Assembly: GCA_943370295.1 (NCBI GenBank)
Contig: CALRQL020000004.1
Location: 248,001 to 312,000, forward strand
Direction: 5' to 3'
Length of the DNA: 64,000 nucleotides
Origin: SB11 sp943370295
GTDB taxonomy: Bacteria > Bacteroidota > Bacteroidia > UBA8524
Shown here: positions 61,501 through 64,000 of the stretch, piece after piece
Position numbering within the stretch: the first letter of the stretch is position 1
Layout of the letters: every line of letters begins with the position of its first letter
Position numbers and translations under genes: made by a program
The notes under the pieces: model-generated
What the model was told of the DNA's origin: nothing
The model's input: the letters and a program-made list of their open reading frames with translations, nothing else
The model's database searches: none

Positions 61501-61986
61501 ATGAGTACCAAGAAACCTGCTAAAAGTTGGAAGCTGAAAATGGAGAAACCCTCTGAGCCGGAAATTGTAAAACTTCCGCCAAATATGCCCGCTGCTTGGG
61601 GGAAAGGGACAATGGTAATAGTGACCCCTAAAATTATTGATGCACTTGTGAACACTGTGCCACAAGGAAAACTAATTACGATTGGGGCAATGAGAAAAAA
61701 GTTTGCCCATGACTATGAAACGGATACTACTTGTCCGCTCACTACAGGAATATTTTTACGCATTGTTGTTGAGGCCGCAGAAGAAAACCGGCGGGAAGGT
61801 AAAAATAATATCACCCCTTATTGGCGGGTTGTGAGAGATACCGGTGAAATGATTGACAAGTTTCCGGGAGGGATTGAAGCCCATGCAGAGAAACTAAAAG
61901 ATGAAGACTTAGCTATATTGGTTACCGGACGTAAAGGGAATAAGCTTGTGGTAGCTGATTTGGAAGAGCATTTACAACCCTTATGA
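61501..61986 (+). CDS. MGMT-like protein without acceptor cysteine
   Basis: The 161-residue protein has the fold elements of the O6-methylguanine-DNA methyltransferase DNA-binding domain: VPQGKLITIGAMRKKF, then TTGIFLRIVVEAAEE and ITPYWRVVRDTGEM. In true MGMT the active site is PCHRV; here it is PYWRV at 106-110, so Tyr107 stands at the alkyl-acceptor cysteine and Trp108 at the histidine. It cannot accept an alkyl group by the known route, but it could bind modified DNA, as the alkyltransferase-like (ATL) proteins do. The last 6 bases overlap the convergent aldehyde dehydrogenase gene. Confidence 0.82.
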   Translation: MSTKKPAKSWKLKMEKPSEPEIVKLPPNMPAAWGKGTMVIVTPKIIDALVNTVPQGKLITIGAMRKKFAHDYETDTTCPLTTGIFLRIVVEAAEENRREGKNNITPYWRVVRDTGEMIDKFPGGIEAHAEKLKDEDLAILVTGRKGNKLVVADLEEHLQPL

Positions 61987-63345
61987 GAGTGTTGTGTAAA
62001 TGCCTTTGATGTTTACAAACTCAGTGATACCGTATACTGAAAGTTCACGACCATACCCTGAGTTGTTTATCCCACCGAATGGTAGTTCGGGAACACTGCG
62101 CACCATTTCGTTAATATATACCATACCGCTATTAATTCCTTCGGCAAAATGACGGGCTCTTTCAGGATTTTGCGTCCACACTGATGCTCCTAAACCATAC
62201 ACCGTATAGTTCGCCAGTTGCAGTGCCTCATCATCAGTATCTACTACAAAAATTGGGGCTACAGGTCCAAAAACTTCTTGGGTAAAGGCAGGTGAAGTAA
62301 TCGGCACATTACTAATTACTGTGGGCTCAATAACTGCGGGTGCAATGCGTTTACCTCCAGTCAATAATTTAGCCCCTGCTTTTAGTGTAATTTGCAGTTG
62401 CTCTTCAACTTTATCCGCTAAATCAGGACGTGCAACTGTACCCATGTTTATACCATCATCAAACGGATTACCTTGTTTTAATCCTTTTACTCTTTCTACG
62501 AGTAGATGAGTAAAACTATCAGCAATTTCACGTTTCACAATAAAACGCTTGGCCGATATACAGCTTTGTCCACTGTTTTGAAATCGCGAACGCAACGCGG
62601 CCTTTAAAGTTTTTTCTAAATCAGCATCTTCCAGCACTACAAAAGCATCACTACCCCCTAACTCCATCACGCTTTTTTTAAGGTACTTACCCGCAAGCAT
62701 AGCTACCGAAGAGCCTGCTTTCTCGCTGCCGGTTAAGGTTACTGCTTTTATTTTGCTATGGGCAATAATGTGTTCAATATCGTCTAACCCTGCAAATAGG
62801 TTTTGCAGCACCCCGTGCGGAAACCCGGCTTCTTCAAACAACCGTTGGATGTGTAGTGAGCATTCAGGTACATTAGGAGCGTGTTTGAAAATAGCAGTAT
62901 TGCCTGCCATTAGTGTGGGAATAGCAAAACGAAGCACTTGCCAGAAAGGAAAGTTCCAAGGAAAAATCCCAAATATTACCCCTAAGGGTTGGTATATAAT
63001 CTCGGCTTGCAAGTCGCTGCCTTTAAGTAGTTGCCCTTTTAATAGTTTTTCGGCATTATCTGCATAGTACAGGCAGGCGGCAATGGTTTTGTCTAATTCA
63101 GCACTGCTTTCACGCAACGGCTTGCCCATTTCAAAAGTAAGAGTGGCGGCTAATTCACTCTTTTGATTTTGCATTAGCTCCGCCAATTTTTTAAAGTATT
63201 CACCTCTACGGGCAAACGATACGGTTTTCCAATGGGTAAAGGCAGTTTGAGCTGTATCAATTGTACTGTCAATTTGTTGTTGGCTGGCAAAAGGGTAGCT
63301 CGATTTTACTTCACCAGTGTAGGGGTTTTTAGACACAAATTCCAT
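61981..63345 (-). CDS. NAD(P)-dependent succinate-semialdehyde dehydrogenase-type enzyme
   Basis: The 454-residue protein belongs to the aldehyde dehydrogenase superfamily, shorter than most (about 480) and like the E. coli Sad/YneI group. Catalytic C262 is in NSGQSCISAKR, the general-base Glu is in VMELGGSDAF, and the cofactor region reads FGIFPWNFPFWQVLRFAIPTLMAGN. It oxidises aldehydes to acids; succinate semialdehyde is the likely substrate by family. No GABA pathway partner is adjacent. It converges on the MGMT-like gene, overlapping by 6 bases. Confidence 0.9.
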   Translation of the reverse strand: MEFVSKNPYTGEVKSSYPFASQQQIDSTIDTAQTAFTHWKTVSFARRGEYFKKLAELMQNQKSELAATLTFEMGKPLRESSAELDKTIAACLYYADNAEKLLKGQLLKGSDLQAEIIYQPLGVIFGIFPWNFPFWQVLRFAIPTLMAGNTAIFKHAPNVPECSLHIQRLFEEAGFPHGVLQNLFAGLDDIEHIIAHSKIKAVTLTGSEKAGSSVAMLAGKYLKKSVMELGGSDAFVVLEDADLEKTLKAALRSRFQNSGQSCISAKRFIVKREIADSFTHLLVERVKGLKQGNPFDDGINMGTVARPDLADKVEEQLQITLKAGAKLLTGGKRIAPAVIEPTVISNVPITSPAFTQEVFGPVAPIFVVDTDDEALQLANYTVYGLGASVWTQNPERARHFAEGINSGMVYINEMVRSVPELPFGGINNSGYGRELSVYGITEFVNIKGIYTTLS

Positions 63346-63435
63346 CGCTCGGTTCGTTAATGATTATAATGGGCAAATTTTTCAGTTTCAATTGCTCAAA
63401 CTTATTGCCAAATTTGAACTGCAAAATTAACTGCT

Positions 63436-64000
63436 ATGAAACGATTAGGAACAGTATGCGTGTTATTATTTTTTACATTAATAGCTAATGCACAAAAGGG
63501 ACTGCCCAAATTTCAGGCAGGTGTCAGATTTGGTTATAATTATGCCAGTTTTTCAGAGCTTAAAAACTCAGACTTGCTAACCATTGATAGAAACCGCTTT
63601 GTGATGGCGGGTGCGTTTGCCCAAGTAAGGGTGTTAAAGAAATTTGGGCTGCGTGCAGAATTGCTATACAATCCGCAAGGAGCTTTGGTGAATTATTACG
63701 ATAGTAATAACGTAAAGGTAGAAGCGATTCGGAAGTTAAGCTATACTGACATAACGTTATCGGCAATTTACAACTTCAGAGTATTGAAGTTCGTTGGGGT
63801 ATACGCCTTTGCAGGGTATAATTACAGCAGTTTAAGTTCAGTGAAAGATGCAGTGCAGCAACCGTACACAAATACCCAAACGATTACCGACAGGTTTGAG
63901 AAAAACTCTTCGGGTTTGATTGGAGGGCTTGGAATTCGTATGCGAATTTCTAATATAAATATCTTACCCGAAGTACGTTATTTGTATGGATTAACGGATG
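63436..64000 (+). CDS. Outer-membrane beta-barrel protein (PorT-like), 5' part
   Basis: The frame is open from ATG 63436 to the window end (188 codons seen, no stop). A signal peptide (MKRLGTVCVLLFFTLIANA) precedes QKGLPKFQAGVRFGYNYASF, and alternating strands follow: FVMAGAFAQVRVLKKFGLRAELLYNPQGA, then YTDITLSAIYNFRVLKF and LIGGLGIRMRI. This is the small eight-strand barrel class often labelled PorT or outer membrane beta-barrel (OMP_b-brl). The specific role is not known. Confidence 0.8.
   Translation, partial: MKRLGTVCVLLFFTLIANAQKGLPKFQAGVRFGYNYASFSELKNSDLLTIDRNRFVMAGAFAQVRVLKKFGLRAELLYNPQGALVNYYDSNNVKVEAIRKLSYTDITLSAIYNFRVLKFVGVYAFAGYNYSSLSSVKDAVQQPYTNTQTITDRFEKNSSGLIGGLGIRMRISNINILPEVRYLYGLTD

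Noticed and set aside
61423..61665. An 80-codon minus-strand frame
   Set aside because: It overlaps the divergent promoters and the start of the MGMT-like gene.
1..64000. CRISPR arrays, prophage, integrase or insertion sequences
   Set aside because: I found no repeat-spacer pattern, transposase motif, terminal inverted repeats or phage structural genes on either strand.

Overview
The window is a chromosomal segment from a member of the Bacteroidota. The evidence is the type IX secretion (T9SS) and gliding genes (porV, porU, a porP/sprF homologue, gldJ, porZ), several secreted proteins with T9SS C-terminal sorting domains, promoters of the Bacteroidota form (-7 box TAnnTTTG, sometimes with a TTTG box about 19 bases upstream) and few Shine-Dalgarno sites. 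The family or genus cannot be fixed from this sequence. Gene density is high. I see no phage, IS element, CRISPR array, integrase or rRNA.

Layout. 1-5 kb: the end of a MATE transporter, an S46 dipeptidyl-peptidase and three small lipoproteins. 5-11.4 kb: a T9SS cargo protein divergent from an RprX/RprY-like two-component system, rarA, a lipoprotein and a short-form AMP nucleosidase. 11.4-24 kb: a large envelope protein that fuses a degenerate peptidase-like domain, a propeller and a barrel; a metallo-beta-lactamase-fold hydrolase; then the T9SS locus, with porU-porV leftward and porP-gldJ rightward from one divergent promoter region. 24-29 kb: a DUF763 protein, an outer-membrane protein gene broken by one in-frame TGA, an SPFH/prohibitin-like lipoprotein and a DASS transporter. 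29-34 kb: sucC, a glycosyltransferase, a UbiA prenyltransferase and an unknown exported protein. 34-40.5 kb: a six-PKD T9SS cargo protein, tRNA-Ser(GCU), recO and porZ. 40.6-47.6 kb: an MMPL/RND exporter, ileS, a DksA/TraR-like protein and lspA. 47.6-53.5 kb: a tightly packed run of a lolD-like ATPase, an ATP-grasp enzyme, recQ and two glycosyltransferases. 53.5-64 kb: an ftsE-like ATPase, an OmpA-like/TPR lipoprotein, ung, a 1423-residue type-B-CTD protein, an MGMT-like protein without its acceptor cysteine, an aldehyde dehydrogenase and the start of an outer-membrane barrel protein.

The unifying theme is envelope biogenesis and T9SS export. PorU, PorV and PorZ belong to the outer-membrane attachment complex that removes sorting domains and anchors cargo. 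GldJ is a lipoprotein of the T9SS/gliding machine, and PorP/SprF proteins help particular cargo leave the cell or stay on its surface. At least three cargo proteins lie in the same 64 kb. LspA and the LolD-like ATPase serve lipoprotein maturation and release. The least understood items are the degenerate-protease/propeller/barrel fusion, the TGA-interrupted barrel gene, the DUF763 protein, the cysteine-less MGMT-like protein and several unnamed lipoproteins.
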